Shown here piece by piece: positions 52,295 to 61,350 of a DNA stretch of 64,000 bases (positions within the stretch are counted from its first letter, which is position 1; each line of letters opens with the position of its first letter). The stretch is from G965207335 sp965222825 (GTDB lineage: Bacteria; Pseudomonadota; Gammaproteobacteria; PS1; Pseudothioglobaceae). The notes beneath the pieces are model-generated. The model did not search any database and had not been told where the DNA came from. It saw only the letters and a program-made list of their open reading frames with translations. A program made the position numbers and the translations under genes. Location: positions 930,001-994,000 of the forward strand of contig OZ244964.1 in assembly GCA_965222825.1 (NCBI GenBank). The letters run 5' to 3'.

Positions 52295-52486
52295 TATATT
52301 ATCTAGTTTAATAGTGCTATGTAGTATTTTAAGAAAAATATAAAAAAAATATACATAAAATAGTTAAATTATGTAAAATGCACTATTTATTTTTTATTAC
52401 ACAAATGAAAATGCCAAATCAAAATATTTTAGGTAAGTTTTATCTAAAAAAAATCTTTATTTTTTGTTGTATGAGGTAAACATATA

Positions 52487-53704
52487 GTGTCAAAATTAGT
52501 CCCACCACACGGTAGCGATACTCTTATACCTTTGTTATTAAAAGAGTCTGAGTTAAAATTATCCTTAGCAAAGGTTAAAAAACTTCCACAAATAAGGCTT
52601 AGTTCTCGTGAAGTTGGCGATATAGTAATGCTGGGTATTGGTGGTTTTACGCCTCTTATGGGTTTTATGACAAAGGCTGACTGGCAAAGTGTTTGTGATA
52701 ATATGACTATGGCTAATGGTTTGTTTTGGCCTATTCCTATTACTTTATCTGCTAGCAAAAAAGAAGCAGATATTATTAGTATAGGCGATGATGTTGCTCT
52801 TGTTAATGATGAAAATAACGAAATAATGGCGAGTATTACTGTGTCAGAAAAATACGCCATTGATAAAAACCACGAATGCAAGCAAGTCTATAAAACCACT
52901 GATATTGAACACCCTGGTGTTAAAATGGTTATAGACCAAGGCGATATAAATATAGCAGGAAATATAAAAGTATTCTCAGATGGTGGTTTTCCCAAGCAAT
53001 ATGGCAAACTATATATGACTCCAACACAAACCAGAGAATACTTTAACAACAAAGGTTGGACTACTATATCAGCATTCCAAACCAGAAATCCAATGCATCG
53101 CTCACACGAATATTTAGCAAAAATAGCTATAGAGATAGGTGATGGAGTTATGATCCACTCTTTATTAGGTAAGTTAAAACCCGGAGATATACCAGCACAG
53201 GTGCGTAGCAATGCTATCTCAACCTTAATTAAAAATTATTTTGTTGATAATACAGTGCTACAATCAGGGTATCCGCTTGATATGCGTTATGCAGGACCTA
53301 GAGAGGCGTTATTGCACGCATTATTTAGACAAAATTACGGTTGTTCGCACTTAATTGTTGGTCGTGACCACGCAGGTGTTGGTGATTATTATGGACCATT
53401 TGATGCTCATGATATTTTTGAGCAAATACCTAAAAATGCCCTAGAAACCAAACCTCTTAAAATTGATTGGACTTTTTGGTGTAATAAATGTGGCAGTATG
53501 GCAAGTATGAAAACTTGCCCTCACAACGCAGACGATAGACTATTACTATCTGGAACAAAATTAAGACATATGTTAAGCGAGAATTTAGAGGTGCCTGATA
53601 ATTTTTCTCGCCCCGAGGTATTAGCGATATTACGCGAGCATTATGGAAGTTTAAAAGAGGGTGAAAAAGTTAAAGTTGAATTATCTGGTCATTCGGCTAG
53701 ATAG
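52487..53704 (+). CDS. sat: Sulfate adenylyltransferase (ATP sulfurylase)
   Basis: A 405-residue homo-oligomeric ATP sulfurylase. The active-site blocks are SAFQTRNPMHRSHEYLAKIA (QxRNPxHxxH), GRDHAGVGDYYGPFDA and LLSGTKLRHML. In sulfur oxidisers it runs in reverse, making ATP and sulfate from APS and pyrophosphate. The start is a GTG preceded by GAGG about 8 bp upstream. It heads sat-aprM-aprB-aprA; the 190-bp AT-rich gap upstream probably holds the promoter. Confidence 0.97.
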   Translation: MSKLVPPHGSDTLIPLLLKESELKLSLAKVKKLPQIRLSSREVGDIVMLGIGGFTPLMGFMTKADWQSVCDNMTMANGLFWPIPITLSASKKEADIISIGDDVALVNDENNEIMASITVSEKYAIDKNHECKQVYKTTDIEHPGVKMVIDQGDINIAGNIKVFSDGGFPKQYGKLYMTPTQTREYFNNKGWTTISAFQTRNPMHRSHEYLAKIAIEIGDGVMIHSLLGKLKPGDIPAQVRSNAISTLIKNYFVDNTVLQSGYPLDMRYAGPREALLHALFRQNYGCSHLIVGRDHAGVGDYYGPFDAHDIFEQIPKNALETKPLKIDWTFWCNKCGSMASMKTCPHNADDRLLLSGTKLRHMLSENLEVPDNFSRPEVLAILREHYGSLKEGEKVKVELSGHSAR

Positions 53705-53736
53705 TGTTTTTTTTATTAGTTTAAGGAGTAAATAAG

Positions 53737-54552
53737 ATGATAGCTACCAATCCGTTTGCTGAGCTTTTGGCATTTAATATTACACCAGAGGTAATGCAGT
53801 ATTACATTATTGCTATGATAATATTGGTAATAGGCGGGACAATATTAGATATGATTCACAAAAAAAGTGCCCAGTATTTCTTTGAAAATGCAAAAAAAGC
53901 AAGTCAAGGAGCAACGAAAACACTTAGTGGTGGAGAAAAAATATCAATTGCTACTAAAACACTTGTAGAGGATGTTGCTCTATCTGGTGAGTTTTGTAAT
54001 ACCAAGCGTAGAATTGCCCACTTATTGACTATGTATGGTTTTATTTTATTCGTTGCTACAACTGCAATTATAATTTTTAGCACCCCTGATAGTAACTCTA
54101 TTCTGCCTCAATTATGGCATATTGGTGCTATTATGTTGGCTGTAGGTAGTTGGTGGTTCTGGTTATTTATTCGTGTTGATGTTTCTGCTGAAGGGAATAA
54201 AAAGTTTAATATTGCTACTATGGACTTGTTCAGTCTTAGTTTAATGGCAACTTCTGCTTTTGCATTGATTTGGTCTTATTCAGATAATAATATGCTGGCA
54301 TTTGCTTTGTTTATTGCATCTAGTACTATATTATTTGCAAGCGTTTTATGGTCTAAGTTTGCCCATATGTTTTTTAAGCCTGTTGCTGCTTTTAATAAAC
54401 GCATAATTAAAGCAGATGGCTCAAATGAGAATCTACCAACGCTAAGTAGAGATGATCCAGAACAAAGAAAAAGACATTCTATGGAATTACTAAAAGATGC
54501 CCCTATGGATATGGGTTTGGGTATCAAGCGTGAAGCACCTAAACATTACTAA
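53737..54552 (+). CDS. aprM: AprM membrane protein of the APS reductase operon
   Basis: A 271-residue protein with about five to six membrane helices (for example YYIIAMIILVIGGTILDMI, LTMYGFILFVATTAIIIF, LWHIGAIMLAVGSWWFWLFI). Its position between sat and aprB is that of AprM, the proposed membrane anchor and quinone link for APS reductase in sulfur oxidisers without QmoABC. A strong ribosome binding site (AAGGAG) precedes the ATG. Confidence 0.9.
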   Translation: MIATNPFAELLAFNITPEVMQYYIIAMIILVIGGTILDMIHKKSAQYFFENAKKASQGATKTLSGGEKISIATKTLVEDVALSGEFCNTKRRIAHLLTMYGFILFVATTAIIIFSTPDSNSILPQLWHIGAIMLAVGSWWFWLFIRVDVSAEGNKKFNIATMDLFSLSLMATSAFALIWSYSDNNMLAFALFIASSTILFASVLWSKFAHMFFKPVAAFNKRIIKADGSNENLPTLSRDDPEQRKRHSMELLKDAPMDMGLGIKREAPKHY

Positions 54553-54580
54553 ATTAATAACTTTTAAAAGGAGATAAAAT

Positions 54581-55060
54581 ATGCCAACTTTTGTATATAT
54601 GACTCGTTGTGATGGCTGTGGTCATTGCGTAGATATTTGTCCGTCTGATATTATGCACATTGATAAAACCTATCGCCGTGCTTACAACATTGAGCCTAAT
54701 ATGTGCTGGGAGTGTTATTCTTGCGTAAAGGCTTGTCCACAAAATGCAATTGATGTGCGTGGCTATGCTGACTTTGCACCGCTAGGGCATAGTGTTCGTG
54801 TTCTTCGCGATGAAGAAAAAGGAACTATTGCATGGAAGGTTACTTTTAGAGACGGTCGTGTTAAGGAATTCTTATCACCAATTACAACTAAGCCATGGGG
54901 AAAACATATTCCAAAATTGGCTAATGAAGCAAAGCCAAGCCAAGAAATGCGTGATAGTCAATTACTTTATCGTGAACCAGAAACAATTCGTTTTGATGAT
55001 GGCGATTTACATACGCTAGAAAGCAATGGTTTAGAACTTAAAGAGGGGGTATATTACTAA
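54581..55060 (+). CDS. aprB: Adenylylsulfate reductase beta subunit
   Basis: A 159-residue iron-sulfur subunit with two ferredoxin motifs (CDGCGHCVDICPSDIMHID and CWECYSCVKACPQNAIDV) and the C-terminal tail that wraps AprA. It carries electrons from the AprA flavin to the membrane acceptor. Strong ribosome binding site (AAGGAG); its stop overlaps the aprA start by one base. Confidence 0.98.
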   Translation: MPTFVYMTRCDGCGHCVDICPSDIMHIDKTYRRAYNIEPNMCWECYSCVKACPQNAIDVRGYADFAPLGHSVRVLRDEEKGTIAWKVTFRDGRVKEFLSPITTKPWGKHIPKLANEAKPSQEMRDSQLLYREPETIRFDDGDLHTLESNGLELKEGVYY

Positions 55061-56928
55061 TGGGTTACAAAACAATTTATGAAAACGATATTGATGTTTT
55101 AGTTGTTGGTGCAGGCTTAGGTGGCACAGGTGCAGCCTTTGAAGCAAGGTATTGGGGGCACGATAAGAAGATTATTATTGCTGAGAAGGCAAATATTGAC
55201 CGTTCAGGTGCAGTTGCTCAAGGGCTTTATGCAATTAACTGTTATATGGGAACGCGTTATGGTGAAAATAACCCAGAGGATCATGTGCGTTATGCACGAA
55301 ACGACTTAATGGGTATGGTTCGTGAGGACTTATTATTTGATATGGCTAGGCATGTTGATTCAGCCGTGCATCAATTTGAAGAATGGGGTCTACCATTAAT
55401 GAAAGATCCTAAACGCACAGATACTGGTGCAAATATGCGTGAAGGTAAGTGGCAGATTATGATCCATGGTGAATCTTATAAACCTATTGTTGCCGAAGCA
55501 GCAAAAAAATCAGCTGATAAAGTTTATAACCGTATTTGTGTAACCCATCTTCTTATGGATGAAGCACAAGAAAACCGTGTTGCTGGTGCTGTTGGTTTTA
55601 ATGTTCGCACAGGTAACTACCATGTATTTAAATCTAAAACAGTTATTGTTGGTGCGGGCGGTGCTTCTAATATATTCAAACCTCGTTCAGTAGGTGAAGG
55701 TGCAGGTCGTGTTTGGTATGCTCCTTGGTCATCAGGCTCTGCTTATGCACTATTGATTGATGCAGGTGCTAAGATGACACAAATGGAAAATCGTATTGTT
55801 TTAGCACGATTCAAAGACGGTTATGGTCCTGTGGGTGCTTACTTTTTACACCTTAAAACCTATACTCAAAATGGCTATGGTGAGGAATACGAATCTAAAT
55901 GGTATGATGACACTAAAAAAATTGTTGGTGATTATATTGACCATACCCCAACACCAACTTGTCTTCGTAACCATGCGTTTATTAATGAGGTAAATGCTGG
56001 AAGAGGACCTATTCATATGGTAACTATGGAGGCATTCCAAGACCCTCATTTAGAAGAAGTAGGTTGGGAGAACTTTTTAGGTATGACAATTGGGCAGGCT
56101 GTTTTGTGGGCTGCAACTGATGTTGATCCAAAATATGAAAACCCTGAACTAACTACCTCTGAGCCTTATGTAATGGGCTCACATGCAACAGGTTGTGGTG
56201 CTTGGTGTTCTGGTCCTGAGGATGTTTCTCCCGATGAGTATTTCTGGGGATACAACCGTATGATGACTATTGATGGTTTATTTGGTGCAGGAGATGCTGT
56301 TGGTGGAACGCCCCATGCATTCTCCTCAGGCTCATTTACCGAAGGTCGTTTATCCGCTAAGGCAGCTTGTAAATACATTGACGATGGCAAAGCAGAGGGC
56401 ATTATGGTTTCTGATGAGCAAATCGCTAACCGCAAAACTGAAATTTTTAAACCATTGGAGCATTATAAAATTTATCGTAATGAGATTGTGGCTGGCTCTG
56501 TTAACCCACATTACATTAATCCAAGACAAGGTCTTGACCGTTTACAAAAATTAATGGATGAGTATTGTGGTGGAGTAACCGTTAGTTATATGACTAACGA
56601 TAAATTGCTTAATATGGGACTTAAAAAACTTAAAACTCTTGAAGAAGACTTAGAAAAAATTGCAGCAGAAGATATACATGAGTTATTGCGAGCATGGGAG
56701 TTAAAACACCGTCATCGCACTTCTGAGTGTGTATTTCATCATACTTTGTTTCGTAAAGAGACGCGTTGGCCGGGTTATTATTATCGCGGCGATGCTATGA
56801 AGTTAGATGATGAAAATTGGCATTGCTTAACTATATCTCATCGTGACCCTAAAACAGGTGAATATACGCTAGAAAAAGCGCCTATTTATCATTTGATTGA
56901 TAAAAAAGATAAAAAAGACAAGTCTTAA
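55060..56928 (+). CDS. aprA: Adenylylsulfate reductase alpha subunit
   Basis: A 622-residue flavoprotein of the fumarate-reductase superfamily: FAD-binding VVGAGLGGTGAAFEARYWG, AEKANIDRSGAVAQGLYAIN, YVMGSHATGCGAWCSGPEDV and GLFGAGDAVGGTPHAFSSG. In this direction it oxidises sulfite plus AMP to APS. Codon use looks less AT-biased than in neighbours (more GGT/CGT codons), as expected for a highly expressed gene. Confidence 0.98.
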   Translation: MGYKTIYENDIDVLVVGAGLGGTGAAFEARYWGHDKKIIIAEKANIDRSGAVAQGLYAINCYMGTRYGENNPEDHVRYARNDLMGMVREDLLFDMARHVDSAVHQFEEWGLPLMKDPKRTDTGANMREGKWQIMIHGESYKPIVAEAAKKSADKVYNRICVTHLLMDEAQENRVAGAVGFNVRTGNYHVFKSKTVIVGAGGASNIFKPRSVGEGAGRVWYAPWSSGSAYALLIDAGAKMTQMENRIVLARFKDGYGPVGAYFLHLKTYTQNGYGEEYESKWYDDTKKIVGDYIDHTPTPTCLRNHAFINEVNAGRGPIHMVTMEAFQDPHLEEVGWENFLGMTIGQAVLWAATDVDPKYENPELTTSEPYVMGSHATGCGAWCSGPEDVSPDEYFWGYNRMMTIDGLFGAGDAVGGTPHAFSSGSFTEGRLSAKAACKYIDDGKAEGIMVSDEQIANRKTEIFKPLEHYKIYRNEIVAGSVNPHYINPRQGLDRLQKLMDEYCGGVTVSYMTNDKLLNMGLKKLKTLEEDLEKIAAEDIHELLRAWELKHRHRTSECVFHHTLFRKETRWPGYYYRGDAMKLDDENWHCLTISHRDPKTGEYTLEKAPIYHLIDKKDKKDKS

Positions 56929-56987
56929 TAAAATAGCGATTTTAGTTTATTATTACTATTTTTAATATAAAAGACGGTATTGTTTAG

Positions 56988-57338
56988 ATGAATATTATTA
57001 ATAAAACCGATGAAGAAATTTTAGCTATTGCTAATCCAATGTGGGATGATTTAATTAGATATTCTAATAACTCTAATTATGGTGGCTTTACTAAGAATTT
57101 TTCTCAATCAATGTTAAATGCGGCAAATGAAGTAGAAATGGGCAAGCAATTTGCTAAAAGTGAACTCACTAAAAATTTATCAAAAGAGCGAGAGTTTCTT
57201 GGTATTATTCGCCGTGGTGAGTATGTAAGCGTTTTATTTAAACAAAAACACAAAACTAAACCTGGTGAGTGGTTGGGTAGATTGGTGCTAGGTTATGAGG
57301 GTGATAATGTAAAAATCTTTGGTGCAACGGTTTTTTAG
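56988..57338 (+). CDS. Conserved hypothetical protein downstream of aprA
   Basis: A 116-residue soluble protein with no recognised domain. Features are an N-terminal helical part (TDEEILAIANPMWDDLIRYS) and a C-terminal beta part (RRGEYVSVLFKQKHKTKPGE). It lies 59 bp after aprA and 5 bp before the SlyD-like gene, so it is probably co-expressed with the sulfur oxidation operon. Confidence 0.75.
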   Translation: MNIINKTDEEILAIANPMWDDLIRYSNNSNYGGFTKNFSQSMLNAANEVEMGKQFAKSELTKNLSKEREFLGIIRRGEYVSVLFKQKHKTKPGEWLGRLVLGYEGDNVKIFGATVF

Positions 57339-57343
57339 TCTTT

Positions 57344-57850
57344 ATGCAAATTGTTAAAAACAATAAATTTGTTGAACTCAGTTATCAAATTATAGACCAA
57401 AAAACAGGTGATGTTTTAACAGAGGTTGAGTTTCCTTTGGGTTATGTGCATGGCGATAATGAAGTTTTATTGCCTGAGGTTAGTAAAGAATTAGAGGGTA
57501 AGACCATAGGAAGCATTATTGAACTACCAATAGATTGTGATAAACTGTATGGCAAAAGAGATGAGTCTTTGGTTGTTACTGATTATGTTGATAATGTGCC
57601 TAAACAATATAGAGAGCTCGGCACTGTAATAACAATGGAGAATGAAAAAGGTAGCCCTAAAGAGTTTATAGTTACTAGAATGGATGATAAAACACTAACA
57701 GTGGATGGCAATAATCCATTATGCGGGCGAGAGGTTATTTTTAAATTAACAATACTCTCTATTCGTGATGCTACAAAAGAAGAAATTAAACTAGGAGGTG
57801 CAATTGATAATAGGCCGGATGATTTGCAAAATACAGTCTCTATTAATTAA
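57344..57850 (+). CDS. SlyD-like FKBP-type peptidyl-prolyl isomerase
   Basis: A 168-residue protein. It has the two-part FKBP/SlyD layout: FVELSYQIIDQKTGDVLTEV and FPLGYVHGDNEVLLPEVSKE...GKTIGSIIELPIDCDKLYGKRDE, then an insert-in-flap region and NNPLCGREVIFKLTILSIRD (NHPLAGKxLxF-like). It lacks the His-rich metal-binding tail of E. coli SlyD. It probably acts as a chaperone/prolyl isomerase, perhaps for the sulfur enzymes next door. Confidence 0.82.
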   Translation: MQIVKNNKFVELSYQIIDQKTGDVLTEVEFPLGYVHGDNEVLLPEVSKELEGKTIGSIIELPIDCDKLYGKRDESLVVTDYVDNVPKQYRELGTVITMENEKGSPKEFIVTRMDDKTLTVDGNNPLCGREVIFKLTILSIRDATKEEIKLGGAIDNRPDDLQNTVSIN

Positions 57851-57893
57851 CTAAAAGTTTCTTGTAGGCAATAATTTATTTATTGTAGGTATT

Positions 57894-58238
57894 ATGAGCA
57901 CAAACTTTACACAATCAGAAATTGAAGCTGTCAAAAAAGCACTTTATAATCGTTGGCAAAATAAAGATGTTGAAATTCATTTAGCAGACCTTGAAATTGT
58001 TAAAGAAAATAAACAAGAAACTAAGTCTTATCCCGCACTGATTTGGGAAGAGTCTAACTCAACCTTTATTATTATTAAGGTAGGAGTATTTACCTACAAG
58101 AGTTTTTTTTATTATGCACAAGAAGAGCAGCGTTATGATACAGGGGTTAATAAATACAATGATTTATACGAATGTGCGAATAAATTACTCAAAGCACAAG
58201 CTAATTTTGTTTTAGCTAGAACAAAAAAAAATGACTAA
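57894..58238 (+). CDS. Hypothetical protein
   Basis: A 114-residue soluble protein, helix at the N-terminus (FTQSEIEAVKKALYNRWQNK), then beta-rich with several aromatic residues (KVGVFTYKSFFYYAQEEQRY). No family recognised. Its stop overlaps the phosphoesterase start by 8 bp, so the two are coupled. Confidence 0.68.
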   Translation: MSTNFTQSEIEAVKKALYNRWQNKDVEIHLADLEIVKENKQETKSYPALIWEESNSTFIIIKVGVFTYKSFFYYAQEEQRYDTGVNKYNDLYECANKLLKAQANFVLARTKKND

Positions 58239-58710
58239 AAAAATAGCTGTATTATCAGATACCCACGGGTTTGTTCACCCAGAAATTAACACACTAGTTA
58301 ACAAATGCGACATAATTATTCATGCTGGAGATGTGGTAGAAGAAAGCGTGTTATCACAACTCAAACCTAAGGAAAAACTAATTGCTGTTGCTGGTAATAA
58401 TGATACCCATATTACTCATTTAGAGGATGTTGAAACCATAGAGGTTTATAATCAACAAATTGCTATTGAACACGGTCATCAGCACGGCCATTATAAGCCT
58501 TGTCATCAATCATTAAGAGATAGTTACCCTGATGCTAAGATTATTATTTATGGGCATACCCACAAGCAGGTTATTGATAAGTCGGATACTCCTTGGGTAA
58601 TTAATCCAGGGGCTGCTGGTAAAATTCGCACCAATGGTGGTGCTTCTTGCCTGATCGTTACAGCCTATGATTATCATGATTGGCGAATTGAACAATTTCG
58701 TTTTACCTAG
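58231..58710 (+). CDS. YfcE/MJ0936-type metallophosphoesterase
   Basis: A 159-residue calcineurin-like phosphoesterase: SDTHGFV (DxH), IIHAGDVVEE (GD), VAGNNDTH (GNxD/H), and IYGHTHKQVI (GHTH) supply the two-metal site. The small YfcE type hydrolyses phosphodiesters; the natural substrate is unknown. It appears intact and is the last plus-strand gene of the sulfur block. Confidence 0.9.
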   Translation: MTKKIAVLSDTHGFVHPEINTLVNKCDIIIHAGDVVEESVLSQLKPKEKLIAVAGNNDTHITHLEDVETIEVYNQQIAIEHGHQHGHYKPCHQSLRDSYPDAKIIIYGHTHKQVIDKSDTPWVINPGAAGKIRTNGGASCLIVTAYDYHDWRIEQFRFT

Positions 58711-58717
58711 TTGACAC

Positions 58718-60165
58718 TTAAACCTTAGATGCATTTTTGTGCTTAACACCACTTAGTTTTAGCATTATGCCTATGGTAATAAAATTAACTATTAAACCCC
58801 ACAGTCCAGCATGAATATTTAGCGGATGGGCGTTTGCTGATATCAATATTAAATATATTACTACTGCTAAGCCGGATAATAATCCATACAACACAGGCTT
58901 GGCATTTATTTGTTTAAACCACACCCCTAACACTATCATAGGAAATAACTGTGCTAATACTTCCAATTTTATTCTAATAATAGCCCAAATAGAGCTATCA
59001 ATAGTTATTGCTAAATATGATAATAACGAGAGAACTAGCAAAGAAAATAATTTACTAATTATTATAATATTGCCTTGCTTGCTATGTGGTCTAATTTTTA
59101 GATAAATATTTTTAATAAGCATAGAGTGCATTGCCATATTGCTTGAATCAATAGTGGACATAATAGCGGCAATTACAGCAGTAAAAAATAATAATATAGC
59201 AATATTTAGTATATCAATATGCGCTAATTTGTTAAGCATAAGTATCATAATATTTTCGCTAGCAGCATTATCTAGGCCTGGGATAACTTGGGTGGCAATA
59301 ATTGCTATTAGCATAATAGGTAGAACAGTAAAAAATGGCATAATCGCCATAAATTTCAATGATTTTCTTAGTATTGTTTCGCTTTTCGCCATAAAAATTC
59401 GCTGTATTGCATGCGGATATATAGAAACACTAAAAAATACTAATAAGATAGTGCTAAGCCATTTTGTTTTATCGGCTATACTTGGTTATTGCTGAACATT
59501 ATGCGTTATATTTTGTATGTTTTCTGTGCTAAACCCATAGTTATAAACAACAACAAAAAATATTATTTGTATGGTAATTAGTAGCAATACCCCTTGCATA
59601 GCATCGGTAAAAACCACAGAGCGAATGCCACCTAGACTTTCATAAATAAAAATAACTATTGCTAAAATAATAATACCCCACACTATACTTATCTCACCAT
59701 CAGATAGTGTATAAATAATATAACCTACAGCTTTTAGATTGCTAAGCATATAATTCGTTAGCACAAACAAACAAGAATTACTAAATAATGTAGTAATTTG
59801 CTCTTGTAACGGTCAGTAATGTAATCAGCTATTGTGATATAATTTTTACTTATAGATAGGCGATAAAGTTTGGGTGCATAACTTAAAATACCAGCAATAA
59901 CTGCTACCATAGCCACTACAATAGTAAGGGTAAGAAAGCCGTCGCGATAAGCCTTACCAGAAAAGCCAATTATAGTATTACCGCTATACTGCGTAGCATA
60001 AAATGTTAAAAATAATAGTATAAAACCAAAACTTCTGCCACCTAGATAAAAATCACTCAGGGAGTTGTCTTTTTTTTGCACTCTACCATAAAACCCAAGT
60101 GCAATTAGTATCAACAAGTAAAATACCACAAAAGCGATATTTATTACATATCCGCCAGATGTCAT
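58718..60165 (-). pseudogene. Sodium:solute symporter, inactivated
   Basis: A sodium:solute symporter family gene read in three pieces. The N-terminal part (60165 to about 59760; GGYVINIAFVVFYLLILIAL, SDFYLGGRSFGFILLFLTFY) shifts frame near 59760-59790 into the middle part (YESLGGIRSVVFTDAMQGVL). That part ends in an in-frame TAA (59486-59488), after which the same frame continues PSIADKTKWLSTILLVFF, then SIYPHAIQRIFMAKSETILR, to 58718. One frameshift and one stop in a gene of about 480 codons indicate loss of function. The substrate is unknown. Confidence 0.88.
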
Positions 60166-60332
60166 GATAATTTATGCCACTTTTTATCAATTACTATTAT
60201 CAAGCTAATTGCATAAAGCAGGGCAACGGATAATGATATAATAACCCATAAGGGTATGCCAAATAGCGTATAACTAATGCCCAGAGGCATAGTCATAAAC
60301 AATAAAATAAAACTTAAAAAATAGTATTTCAT
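60162..60332 (-). CDS. Small membrane partner of the symporter
   Basis: A 56-residue ORF (MKYYFLSFILLFMTMPLGIS... ending IVIDKKWHKLS) with two membrane helices and a charged C-terminus. Its TGA overlaps the symporter ATG (ATGA), the arrangement of small accessory subunits (YhdT or DUF485/DUF997-like) found in front of sodium:solute symporter genes. It remains intact although its partner is broken. Confidence 0.68.
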   Translation of the reverse strand: MKYYFLSFILLFMTMPLGISYTLFGIPLWVIISLSVALLYAISLIIVIDKKWHKLS

Positions 60333-60392
60333 AGCAGTAATGGCAAGTGAGGTAAAAATCGGTGTAATTTAGCAGTATTTTGCTAGGTATTA

Positions 60393-61277
60393 TTATTTGT
60401 TTGCTATTAAATTATCAATAATTGGGCTTAGTATTTTATCCATAGCATCTATCATATAATCGCCTCTATAAACTAGCGTATTACTATTTTGTAAAAATGC
60501 TTGTGCTTGTTTTGCTAGGGAGTTTTTTATAACCTCTAAGTTAATATCACTAATACGAATTGTTGTTACTACCAGAGAGTCTTTTGTTGCTGGGACTTCT
60601 TGGGTTTTGAACGGGTTTGAAGTATCAATTAGTGGAATACGGTGAAAGTTAATATGGGTTTTGTCAAATTGAGGTGTTATATATTTAACATAATCAGGCA
60701 TTCTATCTAAGATAATATTACTAACTTGCTCAGGTGTATATGGTCTTTCGGAGGTATCTCTGTATATTTTTTGTATCCATTCAATATTAATACTAGGCAC
60801 AACACCAACTAATAAATCAACCTTAGATGCTACATCAACACTATCTGTTACCACGCCTCCGTGTAGTCCCTCATAAAACATTAAATCGCTATTAGACTCT
60901 ATATCTTCCCAAGGGGTAAATTGCCCAGGTTTTAGGTCTAAGCCTAAACGATTATTGCACTCAATGGCCTCATTATCAGAATGGATATAATATCTTTTTT
61001 TACCACCACCTGTTTTACCGTATTGGATAAATAATTTTTCTAATTTGTCAAAATGGTTAGCATACTCAGAAAAGTGGGTTAGTATTTTGCCGTTTTTAAT
61101 ACTTTTTGCTACTTCTTTTTTCATATCCAAACGCTGATATTTATGAAAACTATCACCTTCAATAATTACTGTGTTTAGATTTTTTTTATGAAAAATTTTC
61201 TCAAATGCTTTTTTAACAAAAGTAGTCCCAGCCCCAGATGATCCTGTTACTGATATTATAGGGTGTTTGCTAGACAT
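60393..61277 (-). CDS. prk: Phosphoribulokinase
   Basis: A 294-residue bacterial-type phosphoribulokinase: P-loop SVTGSSGAGTTFVKKAFEKI, IIEGDSFHKYQRLDM, FYEGLHGGVVTDSVDVASKV and DLLVGVVPSINIEWIQKIYRD. It makes ribulose-1,5-bisphosphate for RuBisCO, evidence for a Calvin cycle. Size and sequence fit the octameric proteobacterial enzyme. It stands alone, with AAGGAG upstream of the start. Confidence 0.96.
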   Translation of the reverse strand: MSSKHPIISVTGSSGAGTTFVKKAFEKIFHKKNLNTVIIEGDSFHKYQRLDMKKEVAKSIKNGKILTHFSEYANHFDKLEKLFIQYGKTGGGKKRYYIHSDNEAIECNNRLGLDLKPGQFTPWEDIESNSDLMFYEGLHGGVVTDSVDVASKVDLLVGVVPSINIEWIQKIYRDTSERPYTPEQVSNIILDRMPDYVKYITPQFDKTHINFHRIPLIDTSNPFKTQEVPATKDSLVVTTIRISDINLEVIKNSLAKQAQAFLQNSNTLVYRGDYMIDAMDKILSPIIDNLIANK

Positions 61278-61350
61278 AAAAGTAAAACTCCTTTAAGTAA
61301 CTTTTAATAAACCACATTATAAACAACAAAAATACCAAAATATAAGAAAT

